Shown: positions 25,487-33,324 of the stretch, piece by piece
How positions within the stretch are numbered: position 1 is the first letter of the stretch
How the letters are laid out: the number at the start of each line of letters is the position of its first letter
Assembly: GCF_024648825.1 (NCBI RefSeq)
Contig: NZ_JANBBE010000006.1
Location: 310,001-374,000, forward strand
Origin: Lentzea californiensis
GTDB taxonomy: Bacteria > Actinomycetota > Actinomycetes > Mycobacteriales > Pseudonocardiaceae
Direction: 5' to 3'
DNA length: 64,000 bases
Position numbers and translations under genes: made by a program
The notes under the pieces: model-generated
Seen by the model: the letters and a program-made list of their open reading frames with translations, nothing else
What the model was told of the DNA's origin: nothing
Databases searched by the model: none

Positions 25487-26423
25487 TCTGATCGACCTGG
25501 TCGTGACGGAGAAGTCCGCGGTGGCGCACGGCGTCACCGCGCTGACCCTTCGGCATCCCGAAGGGCGCCGGCTGCCGGACTGGTCTCCGGGCGCGCACCT
25601 CGACCTGGTGCTGCCCAACGGGATGGTCCGGCAGTACTCGCTGTGCGGTGACCGCTGGGACAGCGGCAGCTATCGCGTCGCGGTCCTGCGGGAACCGTCC
25701 GGGCGCGGCGGTTCGGCGTTCGTCCACGACCGGCTCCGGTGCGGTGACCGCATGGCCGCGAGCGCGCCCCGCAACAACTTCCGGCTCGCGCCTGCACCGA
25801 GCTACCTGTTCATAGCGGGCGGCATCGGCATCACGCCACTGCTGCCGATGATCCACCAGGCGGCGCTGCTCGGCGTCGGCTGGCACCTGCTCTACGGCGG
25901 ACGAAACCTCGGCAGCATGGCGTTCCGCGACGAGCTGGCCGGTCACGGTGACCGCGTCACCGTGGTCCCGCAGGACGAGCTCGGTCTGCTGGACCTGCCC
26001 GCGCACCTGCCTCCGCCGGGACCGGACACCCAGATCTACTGCTGCGGGCCCGCTCCCCTGCTCGAAGCCCTGCAACGGCTGACCGCCGGCTACCCGGCGG
26101 GCCAGGTGCGCACCGAACGGTTCGTGCCCGCCGCGGAAACCTCTGCCGCACGCGACGAACCGTTCGAGGTCGAGCTCCGCCGGACCGGTGTCACGGTCGT
26201 GGTGACACCACGGCAGTCGGTGCTCGACGCCATCAACGCCGTGGGCGCCACCGTGTTGTCGTCTTGCCGTCAAGGGACTTGCGGCACGTGCGAGACCGCT
26301 GTCATCGAAGGCCGGCCGGAACACCGCGACTCCATTTTGGACGACTCCGAGCGCGCGGCGGCCGACTGCCTGTTCCCGTGCGTGTCCAGGAGCGGTTCGG
26401 GCCGGCTCGTCCTCGACGCGTGA
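25479..26423 (+). CDS. PDR/VanB-type FMN reductase with C-terminal 2Fe-2S ferredoxin
   Basis: 314 residues. The flavin-binding barrel is at about 5-100 (RQYSLCGD is the RxYS-type FMN motif), and the NAD(P)-binding domain at about 105-215 (YLFIAGGIGITPLLPMIHQA; IYCCGPAPLLEAL). The C-terminal plant-type 2Fe-2S ferredoxin has cysteines 263, 268, 271 and 301 (CRQGTCGTC...FPC). This is the phthalate dioxygenase reductase/VanB layout: electrons go from NAD(P)H to flavin to 2Fe-2S to an oxygenase. The partner is almost certainly the P450 encoded just downstream. Confidence 0.93.
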   Translation: MGDLIDLVVTEKSAVAHGVTALTLRHPEGRRLPDWSPGAHLDLVLPNGMVRQYSLCGDRWDSGSYRVAVLREPSGRGGSAFVHDRLRCGDRMAASAPRNNFRLAPAPSYLFIAGGIGITPLLPMIHQAALLGVGWHLLYGGRNLGSMAFRDELAGHGDRVTVVPQDELGLLDLPAHLPPPGPDTQIYCCGPAPLLEALQRLTAGYPAGQVRTERFVPAAETSAARDEPFEVELRRTGVTVVVTPRQSVLDAINAVGATVLSSCRQGTCGTCETAVIEGRPEHRDSILDDSERAAADCLFPCVSRSGSGRLVLDA

Positions 26424-26440
26424 ACCCCCAGGAGGCTGTC

Positions 26441-27628
26441 GTGCTCACCCTTCCCGTGTCCGAAGTGGACCCGTTCTCGCCGGAGGTGCTGGAGGACCCG
26501 CTTCCCTTCCAGCGGCAGTTGCGCGAGGCGGGGCCGGTCGTTCACCTCAGTTCCTGCGACGCGTACGCCCTCGGGCGGTATGAACAGGTCCACGCCGTCC
26601 TGCGCGACTGGCAGGGCTTCCAGTCGGCGGCGGGCGTCGGCCTGAGCAACTTCCGCTGGGAGAAGCCCTGGCGTCCGCCGAGTCTGTTGCTGGAAGCCGA
26701 TCCCCCGCACCACGACGCTCCGCGTGCCGTCCTGGAGAAGGTCCTCGGCCCCAGAGCACTGCGCAAGCTCCACCAGGCCTGGTTCGCCGATGCCGAGGGG
26801 CTGGTCGACGAGGTGCTGGCCGAGCGCGAGTTCGACGCGATCACCCGGCTGGCGCAGGCGTTCCCGTTGCGGGTCTTCCCGGACGCGGTGGGCATTCCCG
26901 TCGAGGGCAGGGAGAACCTGCTCCCGTACGGCGACCACCTGTTCAACGCCTTCGGCCCGCACAACGATCTCGTCGCCCGGGGCACCGAAGGAATCGGCGC
27001 GTTGTCCACCTGGGTCGACGCCCAGTGCGCCCGCGACGTGCTGAGCGGCAACGGTTTCGGCGCCGCGATCTGGGCAGCCGCGGACCGCGGCGACATCACC
27101 GGCGAGCAAGCCCCGCTGGTGGTGCGCTCGCTGCTCTCGGCGGGCGTCGACACCACGGTGCACGGGCTGGCCGCGGTCCTCTACGCGTTCGCCACCCACC
27201 CGGACCAGTGGCAGCGGCTGCGCGCCGACCCGGCCCTGGCGAAGGTGGCCTTCGACGAGGCCGTGCGGTGGGAGTCGCCGGTGCAGACGTTCTTCCGGAC
27301 CGCCACCGCGGACGTCGAGATCGCCGGCGTCACCGTTCCGGAGGGCAAGAAGGTCCTCATGTTCCTGGGTGCCGCGAACCGGGACCCTCGGCGGTGGCAC
27401 GACCCCGACGTGTTCGACCTGGCTCGTGATCCTTCCGGCCACGTCGGGTTCGGCATGGGCCTGCACCAGTGCGTGGGGCAGCACGTCGCACGCCTGGAGG
27501 CTTCCGCCCTGCTGACGGCGCTGGCGAAGCGGGTGGACCGGATCGAGATCGCGGGGCCGGCTAAGCGGCACCACAACAACACGTTGCGCGCGTGGGAATC
27601 GCTTCCACTACGCGTTCGGCTCGCATAG
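26441..27628 (+). CDS. Cytochrome P450
   Basis: 395 residues. GTG 26441 is chosen because AGGAGG lies 5 bases upstream; a GTG at 26420 overlapping the reductase stop is also possible. The I-helix is LLSAGVDTTVHGLAAVLYAF (AGxDTT). The ExxR of the K-helix is in FDEAVRWESPVQTFFRTA. The haem-binding loop is FGMGLHQCVGQ with Cys344. The sequence style resembles CYP199/CYP116-type enzymes, which act on small aromatic acids or thiocarbamates, but the substrate is not known. Unlike fused CYP116B proteins, here the PDR-type reductase is a separate adjacent gene. Confidence 0.93.
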   Translation: MLTLPVSEVDPFSPEVLEDPLPFQRQLREAGPVVHLSSCDAYALGRYEQVHAVLRDWQGFQSAAGVGLSNFRWEKPWRPPSLLLEADPPHHDAPRAVLEKVLGPRALRKLHQAWFADAEGLVDEVLAEREFDAITRLAQAFPLRVFPDAVGIPVEGRENLLPYGDHLFNAFGPHNDLVARGTEGIGALSTWVDAQCARDVLSGNGFGAAIWAAADRGDITGEQAPLVVRSLLSAGVDTTVHGLAAVLYAFATHPDQWQRLRADPALAKVAFDEAVRWESPVQTFFRTATADVEIAGVTVPEGKKVLMFLGAANRDPRRWHDPDVFDLARDPSGHVGFGMGLHQCVGQHVARLEASALLTALAKRVDRIEIAGPAKRHHNNTLRAWESLPLRVRLA

Positions 27629-27639
27629 AACCCCGCATA

Positions 27640-27674
27640 AAACAGGGCCGGTGCCAAAGGCACCGGCCCTGTTT
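27640..27674. terminator. Bidirectional terminator between P450 and GH3 genes
   Basis: A perfect 16-bp stem (27640-27655 with 27659-27674; core CAGGGCCGGTGCC) with an AAA loop. The stem begins with AAA and ends with TTT on either strand, so it can work in both directions, and it lies between the two convergent stops. Confidence 0.85.
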
Positions 27675-27682
27675 CGTGTTGA

Positions 27683-30115
27683 CTACAGGGTGATCGTGCG
27701 GCGCACGGGCAGGTTGCGCGACGAGAAGCCCGCCGAGACGGTGTAGAGCCCCGGCTCGAGGTTCCAGCTGTCCGTGGTGGGGTTCCACACCGACAACGCC
27801 TGCGCCGCAACGGTGACCGAGACCTGCGTCCGCTGCCCCGGTGCCAGCGCGATCTTGCGGAACCCGACGAGCCGGCGCACCTCCGCGTCGGCGGACACGG
27901 GCAGCGCCGCGTAGAACTGGACGACCTGCCAGCCGGTGCGAGTGCCGGTGTTCGTCACCGTCGCCTGAACGGTCAGGGTGCCGTTCGCCCACGACGTGGT
28001 GAGCTCACCGACGCCGAAGGTCGTGTAGGACAGGCCGTGCCCGAACGGGAACAGCGGCTCCTGCCCGATGCGGTCGTAGAAGCGGTGACCGACGTGCACG
28101 CCTTCGCTGAACCGGACCACCTTGTTCACGCCGGGGTACGACGAAGCGGACACGGCCGGTCCCTGCGCCTCCGAGGCGGGGAAGGTGAGCGGCAGGCGGC
28201 CTGCCGGGTCGGAGTCGCCGAACAACACGGACGCCAGCGCCGTGCCCCACCCGCGGCCGCCGTACCAGGACTGCACGACGGCGCGCACCGAGTTCAGCCA
28301 CGGCATGGCCACCGGGCCGTCGGTGTTGAGCACGACCACCGTGTTCGGGTTGGCCGCGGCCACGGCGGCGATGAGCTCGTTCTGGTCGCCGGGCAGGGAA
28401 AGCGTGGTGTGGTCCATGTCCTCGCCGGCGACGCGGTTGACCACGACGACGGCGGCGTGGGCGGCCTTCGCCGTGCTCACGGCGGCGGGGATGAGCGAGT
28501 CGGGTTGCCAGCCGAACGTCAGCCCGCTGTTCCCGGGCTCCGCGGTGGCGTTGGTGTACTCGATGGTGATGCCGGCCGGGCGTCCCGCGGTGAGGCTGAC
28601 GACGCCCTGCAACGGGTAGTCGGCGGGCCCGAGGAAGAAGCGGCGGAGGTGCCGAGTCCCCGAGATCACCGTCCTGCCGTCCACCACCAGTTTCGCCGTG
28701 CCGGACGCGAGGAGCGAGAAGCGGTGCAGGCCCGTCGTCGACGGGGTCAGCGTGCCGGTCCACCGAGCCGACCAGACCGCCGGAAGTCCCGCGACCGGTG
28801 GCTGGCCGAAGTCCAGGACCGGGGTCCGCTGAGTGGCGACCGGGGTTCCGGTGGGGGTCGCCCCGGCGTAGAAGGAACCGGTCAGGCCACCGGGCAACGC
28901 GGCGGCGGGCACTACGGGCAACGGCACGTCGCCCACGGTTCCCGGCGACGTCGTCACCGCCACCGCGGACCCGGCACGGTCGCGGATCGCCTGCAACGGC
29001 GGCGTCCACGCGCCGGGGTCGACGTAGGTGGAGCCGGACACCCCGGTGATCGCCCCGCCGTCAGCGACACCGATCACGGCGAGGGACTTCACCGAGGACG
29101 CCAACGGCAGGACTCCGCGGTTCGCCAGCAGAACCGTCGAGTGCACGGCGATGTCGTGTGCCAGGGCCTGGTGGGCGGGCGTGGTGACCACAGGCGACGG
29201 CGCGGGCAGCGCGGTGTCGAACAGCCCGGCGGCGAACATGGCGGACAGGATGCGCCGTGCGGCGTCGTCGATCCGTGCCGGCGGGACGTTGCGGGCGAGG
29301 TCGTCGGCGGACACCTTGACGCCGCCGGGGCCGAGTCCCGCGAGGTCCATCCCGGCCCTCGCGGCGGCGATCTGGTCATCGCCCGCCCAGAAGTCGGGAA
29401 CCGTGGGTCCCTGCAGCCCCGCAAGGCGTTTCAGGTCGTCGAACAACTGCGGGTTCTGCGTGGCATATGTGCCGTTGATCTTCGGGTAGGCGATCATCAC
29501 CGAGGCCAGCGGCACGGACTCGACCGCGGCGCGGAACGGCGCGTGGTAGACCTCGTGCAACGCGCGTTCGCCGACCTGGACGTCGACCACGAACCGGTCG
29601 AGCTCCTGCGTGTAGGCGCCGAAGTGCTTGAGCACGGGCAAGGTCCTGCCGCGCTGCAACGCGCCGGCGGCGGCCGTGGCCAGTGCGCCGGACAGGTGCG
29701 GGTCCTCACCGAACCCCTCCGACTGGCGGCCGAAGTGCCAGCTGCGGGTGATGTCCGCGGTCGGGGCGAGCAGGGTGTTGAACCCCTTGCCACGGCCCTC
29801 GGCCGCGATGGCCGACGCCATCCGGCCGACGAGCGCGGGGTCGAACGTGGCCGCCTGCGCCAGCGGCACGGGGAACGCCGTGACGCCGGTTTCGCCGCGG
29901 AGTCCGGCGGAGGCGTCGGCGATGCTCAGTGCCGGGACGCCGAGCCCGGCCACCGCGGCGAAGTCGCAGCGGAGCAGCGCGATCTTCTGCGCCGGGGTCA
30001 TGCGGGACAGGAGCCGGTCTGCCCGGGAGCCGGCCGCGGCCGCCGGTGTCCCGGTGGTGACGAGCGTGGTCAGTGCGGTCAGGGCGGTGGCTGAGATGAA
30101 GCTTCGACGATCCAT
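27683..30115 (-). CDS. GH3 beta-glycosidase with PA14 and Fn3-like domains, Tat-exported
   Basis: 810 residues. The N-terminus MDRRSFISATALTALTTLVT is a twin-arginine-type signal. GH3 N-domain at about 35-290 contains LKHFGAY and the nucleophile region TVPDFWAGDDQIAAARAGMD with Asp241 (SDW of other GH3 enzymes is PDF here). GH3 C-domain runs from about 310, interrupted by a PA14 domain at about 410-555 (TGSFYAGATPTGTP). A Fn3-like cap closes the protein (EVRRLVGFRKIALAPGQ). It is the last gene of the ABC-transporter operon, 26 bases after the binding-protein gene, and probably hydrolyses plant glycosides outside the cell before uptake. Confidence 0.92.
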   Translation of the reverse strand: MDRRSFISATALTALTTLVTTGTPAAAAGSRADRLLSRMTPAQKIALLRCDFAAVAGLGVPALSIADASAGLRGETGVTAFPVPLAQAATFDPALVGRMASAIAAEGRGKGFNTLLAPTADITRSWHFGRQSEGFGEDPHLSGALATAAAGALQRGRTLPVLKHFGAYTQELDRFVVDVQVGERALHEVYHAPFRAAVESVPLASVMIAYPKINGTYATQNPQLFDDLKRLAGLQGPTVPDFWAGDDQIAAARAGMDLAGLGPGGVKVSADDLARNVPPARIDDAARRILSAMFAAGLFDTALPAPSPVVTTPAHQALAHDIAVHSTVLLANRGVLPLASSVKSLAVIGVADGGAITGVSGSTYVDPGAWTPPLQAIRDRAGSAVAVTTSPGTVGDVPLPVVPAAALPGGLTGSFYAGATPTGTPVATQRTPVLDFGQPPVAGLPAVWSARWTGTLTPSTTGLHRFSLLASGTAKLVVDGRTVISGTRHLRRFFLGPADYPLQGVVSLTAGRPAGITIEYTNATAEPGNSGLTFGWQPDSLIPAAVSTAKAAHAAVVVVNRVAGEDMDHTTLSLPGDQNELIAAVAAANPNTVVVLNTDGPVAMPWLNSVRAVVQSWYGGRGWGTALASVLFGDSDPAGRLPLTFPASEAQGPAVSASSYPGVNKVVRFSEGVHVGHRFYDRIGQEPLFPFGHGLSYTTFGVGELTTSWANGTLTVQATVTNTGTRTGWQVVQFYAALPVSADAEVRRLVGFRKIALAPGQRTQVSVTVAAQALSVWNPTTDSWNLEPGLYTVSAGFSSRNLPVRRTITL

Positions 30116-30141
30116 GTCAACCTTTCAGGGGAGGGTGACGA

Positions 30142-31401
30142 TCACTTGGCGGCATAGGCCTTGTCGAGTGCGGAGAGGACGTCGCCGACCTCCGCGCTGC
30201 CGGAGAAGAGCTTCTGGACCTGGTTGAAGTGCTCCTGCTGCACCTTCGGGTTGGGCCACAGCTGGTCCATGAACGGGACCGTGGTGCCGTTGCGCAGGTG
30301 CTGGTCGAGCGCGACCAGGGCGGGGTCGGCCTGGAAGCTCGCGTTGGGGATGGCGGGCAGGGTGCCACCCTTCTCGTTGTAGAGGTTCTGACCGTTCTCC
30401 GAGCCGAGGAAGTCGGCGAACTTCAGCGCGAGATCGGCGTTGCCGCTCTTGGCGTTCACCCCGTAGGCGCCGGACACGGCACCGGGCATGCGGGTCTTGG
30501 CCGGGTCGTTGCCCGCGGGCAGGGCGGCCATGCGGAGTTCGGTGCCCTCACCTGCTTCCTTGCGTACCGCGGCCAGGCTGCTGGCGACCTGGACGACGCC
30601 GACCGCACGGCCCTGGGCGACGTCCTTGAGCGAGGTCTCGTAGCTGGTGCCGAGCGGCTGGTCGCTGAAGCACTGGGCGTTCTGGAGCTCCAGGTACTTC
30701 TCCAGCGCCGTCTTCCAGCCGGAGTCCGCGAACTTCGCCTTGCCGTCGCTCATCTTCTGCGCGAACTCGGGGTCGTCGGCGTAGGTCGTCGTGGCGACCA
30801 GCGCGTAGGTCACGAGCTGCGTCACCCACGGTGTCTGGTTGCCCAGCGACAGCAGCACCTTGCCCTTGGCGCGGGCCTTGCCGCACAGGGCGATCAGCTC
30901 GTCCCAGGTCTTCGGTTCCTGACCGCCGATCTCGGTCATGGCCTTCTGGGTGTAGATGAGCCCGATGCCGCTGTAGTTGGCGGGAACGAGGTAGGTCTTG
31001 CCGCCGGTCTGGGTGACCGGGCGGGCACCGGCGGGAACGTTCGCGGCGAACGAGCGCCCGCTGAGGTCGGCGAGGTAGCCGGCGGGCTGGAGGACCTGGA
31101 GCGCGCCGGGGTTGCCGTTGCCGGGCCACACGGTGAAGACGTCGGGCCCAGTGCCCGAGGACAGCTGGGTGCGCAGGGTGCTCTGCAGCTGGTCGGTGTC
31201 CGCGTAGGTGACGTTGACGGTGACGCCGGGGTTCTCCTGCTCGAACGCGGCGACCACCGCGTCCATCGAGGCGCGGTCGGTGGCGTTGGCGGCCACCTTC
31301 AGGGTGTTGGGGTCCGATGTGGACGAACCGGACCCGCAGGCGGACAACAGCAGCGCGGTTGTGGCGATCGCGGCAACCAGCGCACGACTGGACGAGGACA
31401 T
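30142..31401 (-). CDS. Carbohydrate ABC transporter substrate-binding lipoprotein
   Basis: 419 residues. Lipoprotein signal with lipobox LLSAC (Cys at about 21) followed by GSGSSTSDPN. The family 1 extracellular solute-binding fold is seen in TLKVAANATDRASMDAVVAA, TGPDVFTVWPGNGNPGALQV and GSENGQNLYNEKGGTLPAIP. It should deliver an oligosaccharide or glycoside to the two permeases encoded upstream on the same strand. The ligand is probably a rhamnose- or glucose-containing plant glycoside, judging from the GH78 and GH3 neighbours. Confidence 0.92.
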   Translation of the reverse strand: MSSSSRALVAAIATTALLLSACGSGSSTSDPNTLKVAANATDRASMDAVVAAFEQENPGVTVNVTYADTDQLQSTLRTQLSSGTGPDVFTVWPGNGNPGALQVLQPAGYLADLSGRSFAANVPAGARPVTQTGGKTYLVPANYSGIGLIYTQKAMTEIGGQEPKTWDELIALCGKARAKGKVLLSLGNQTPWVTQLVTYALVATTTYADDPEFAQKMSDGKAKFADSGWKTALEKYLELQNAQCFSDQPLGTSYETSLKDVAQGRAVGVVQVASSLAAVRKEAGEGTELRMAALPAGNDPAKTRMPGAVSGAYGVNAKSGNADLALKFADFLGSENGQNLYNEKGGTLPAIPNASFQADPALVALDQHLRNGTTVPFMDQLWPNPKVQQEHFNQVQKLFSGSAEVGDVLSALDKAYAAK

Positions 31402-31449
31402 CGTTGTACTCCGTGTGTGACCTGGTGGGTGGTGGAGCGGGAGGCGGCC

Positions 31450-32268
31450 TCAGCCCTTCAGGCCGCCGGCGAACCCCTGGATGACGCGTTTCTGCATCGC
31501 GAGGTAGACGAGCAGCACCGGGGCGATCCCGATGACGAGGCCCGCGAAGACCATGGGCCACTGGGACACGTACTGACCGACGAAGCCGAAGAGGGCGACC
31601 GGGACGGTCTGCTGCTCGGTGCCGCTGAGGTACAGCAGCGGGGTGAGGAAGTCGTTCCAGACGAAGATGGCGTTGAGGATGACGACCGTGCCCGTGACGG
31701 GCCGCATCAGCGGCAGCACCACGGAGAAGAACGCTCGCAGCGGTCCGCAGCCGTCGATCAGCGCCGCCTCCTCGTAACCGGGGTCCAGCGCGCGCAGGAA
31801 ACCGGTGTAGAGGAAGACCGAGAAGGGCATCTGCAGCCCCGTGTAGAACAGGACCAGCGCCACCGGGTTCCCGAGCAGCCCGAGGTCGCGCATGGTCTGG
31901 TACAGCGGGATCAGGGCGAGCTGGAAAGGCAGCAGCAGCCCCAGCATGAACAGCAGGAACACCGCCTTCGACCACGTGCGGGTGCTGCGCGCCAACGGGT
32001 ACGCGGCCAGCGCCGACAGGACGACGACCAGCGCCACGCTCGTGATCGTGATGAACGCGCTGGTGAGCAGCGCGGTGCCGAGCCCGGCCTGCTGCCAGGC
32101 GTCCCCGTAGTTGGCCAGCGTCGGGGACGACAGCACGAGCGGGGAGCTCTGGTCCCCCGGTTGCCTCAGCGACAGCGACACCAGCACGTAGATCGGGAAG
32201 GCGAACACCGTCGCGGCGGCGATCATCACGGCCTCCAGGCCCGCGGTGCGCCAGGTGTAGCGGTTCAC
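31450..32268 (-). CDS. Carbohydrate ABC transporter permease (MalG-type)
   Basis: 272 residues, six membrane helices. The EAA motif that contacts the ATPase is EEAALIDGCGPLRAFFSVVL. GTG 32268 overlaps the upstream permease stop by 4 bases, so the permease pair is co-translated. Ends in FAGGLKG, the usual MalG-type tail. Confidence 0.93.
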   Translation of the reverse strand: MNRYTWRTAGLEAVMIAAATVFAFPIYVLVSLSLRQPGDQSSPLVLSSPTLANYGDAWQQAGLGTALLTSAFITITSVALVVVLSALAAYPLARSTRTWSKAVFLLFMLGLLLPFQLALIPLYQTMRDLGLLGNPVALVLFYTGLQMPFSVFLYTGFLRALDPGYEEAALIDGCGPLRAFFSVVLPLMRPVTGTVVILNAIFVWNDFLTPLLYLSGTEQQTVPVALFGFVGQYVSQWPMVFAGLVIGIAPVLLVYLAMQKRVIQGFAGGLKG

Positions 32269-33158
32269 AGGGCACGCTCCCGCCGGTTGAGCCCGCGGTA
32301 CTGCACGGAACTGATCACCGCGACCAGCGCCGTGAGCACGAGGGCGAGCGCGATGCTGTACGCGAAGTCGTTGAACGAGAACGCCTGGCGGTAGATGACG
32401 GTCGACAACGTGTCGGTCGCGCCGCCCGGACCGCCCTGCGTCATCACCCACACCTGGTCGAACAGCTTGAGCCCGCCGATCACCGACAGCATCAGGTTGA
32501 TCGTCATGGCCGGCGCGAGCATCGGCCTGGTCACGTGCCAGAAGCGCGTCACCGGTCCGGCGCCGTCCAGTGACGCCGCCTCGGTCACCTCCTGCGGGAT
32601 CGACTGCAGCCCGGCCAGGAAGATGACCATCGAATAGCCCGCGAACTGCCAGATGACGACCGCGACCACCGACCACAGCGCGAGGTCCGGGTCGCCCAGC
32701 CAGTCCTGCCGCCACGACTGCAGGCCGACGGCGCCGAACAGCGCGTTGATGGCGCCCTCTGGCGCGTACAGGTACTTCCACAGGTACGCGGTGACGACCG
32801 GCGTGATGACCGCGGGGGCGAAGAAGAACACTCGGAGCACGGTGCGGCTCTTGATCCGCGCGTGGACGCCGAGCGCCAGCAGCAGCCCGATCCCGTTCTG
32901 CACCACCGTGATGCCCGCGGCGACCAGCAGCGTGTTCACCAGCGCCGAACGCGCCGACTCGTCGTCCAGCAGGGTGCGGAAGTTGTCCAGGCCGACGAAC
33001 TCGAGGGCCGGACTGATCCCGTCCCAGTCGGTGAACGCGTAGCCGGCGCCCTGCACGCTGGGCACCACGACCACGAAGGCGAAGAACACCAGACCGGGCG
33101 CGATGAACCACCAGGGAGCCGACTTCGCGCGACGGCGAGGCCTGACCGCTGTTGCCAT
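32265..33158 (-). CDS. Sugar ABC transporter permease (MalF-type)
   Basis: 297 residues, six membrane helices with a large periplasmic-side loop. The EAA motif is TEAASLDGAGPVTRFWHVTR. It is the first gene of a four-gene minus-strand operon (two permeases, binding protein, GH3) and is preceded by three LacI-type operator sites. No ATP-binding protein is encoded here. In actinomycetes such importers commonly share a single MsiK-type ATPase, so one is probably encoded elsewhere in the genome. Confidence 0.93.
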   Translation of the reverse strand: MATAVRPRRRAKSAPWWFIAPGLVFFAFVVVVPSVQGAGYAFTDWDGISPALEFVGLDNFRTLLDDESARSALVNTLLVAAGITVVQNGIGLLLALGVHARIKSRTVLRVFFFAPAVITPVVTAYLWKYLYAPEGAINALFGAVGLQSWRQDWLGDPDLALWSVVAVVIWQFAGYSMVIFLAGLQSIPQEVTEAASLDGAGPVTRFWHVTRPMLAPAMTINLMLSVIGGLKLFDQVWVMTQGGPGGATDTLSTVIYRQAFSFNDFAYSIALALVLTALVAVISSVQYRGLNRRERAL

Positions 33159-33198
33159 GACGGAGATCCGTTCTCGTCCTTGAGAGGGAGATCAGGAT

Positions 33199-33210
33199 TG
33201 AAACGTTTTA
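33199..33210. promoter_or_regulatory. LacI-type operator 1
   Basis: TGAAACGTTTTA, a near-palindrome with the central CG typical of LacI-family operators. It lies 41 bases upstream of the permease start and fits the LacI gene at 35961. Confidence 0.75.
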
Positions 33211-33249
33211 CAAGAGTGGGCGAAACGTAGGTGACTTACCGCACGACAG

Positions 33250-33261
33250 TCAAGCGTTTGA
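33250..33261. promoter_or_regulatory. LacI-type operator 2
   Basis: TCAAGCGTTTGA, an imperfect palindrome centred on CG, 51 bases from the centre of operator 1 and 17 bases from that of operator 3. Confidence 0.6.
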
Positions 33262-33266
33262 GCAAT

Positions 33267-33278
33267 TGAAGCGTTTCA
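33267..33278. promoter_or_regulatory. LacI-type operator 3
   Basis: TGAAGCGTTTCA, differing from a perfect palindrome at one pair and nearly the same as operator 1. It lies 46 bases upstream of the GH78 start, so the divergent GH78-LacI and transporter-GH3 operons are probably repressed together. Confidence 0.75.
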
Positions 33279-33324
33279 CATACTCTTCCGGCACCCGCCG
33301 TCGAACGCCGAGGAGATCCCCGCC

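Noticed and set aside
28037..30094. 685-residue plus-strand frame antisense to GH3
   Set aside because: Arg/His-rich shadow of the GH3 gene; no ribosome site.
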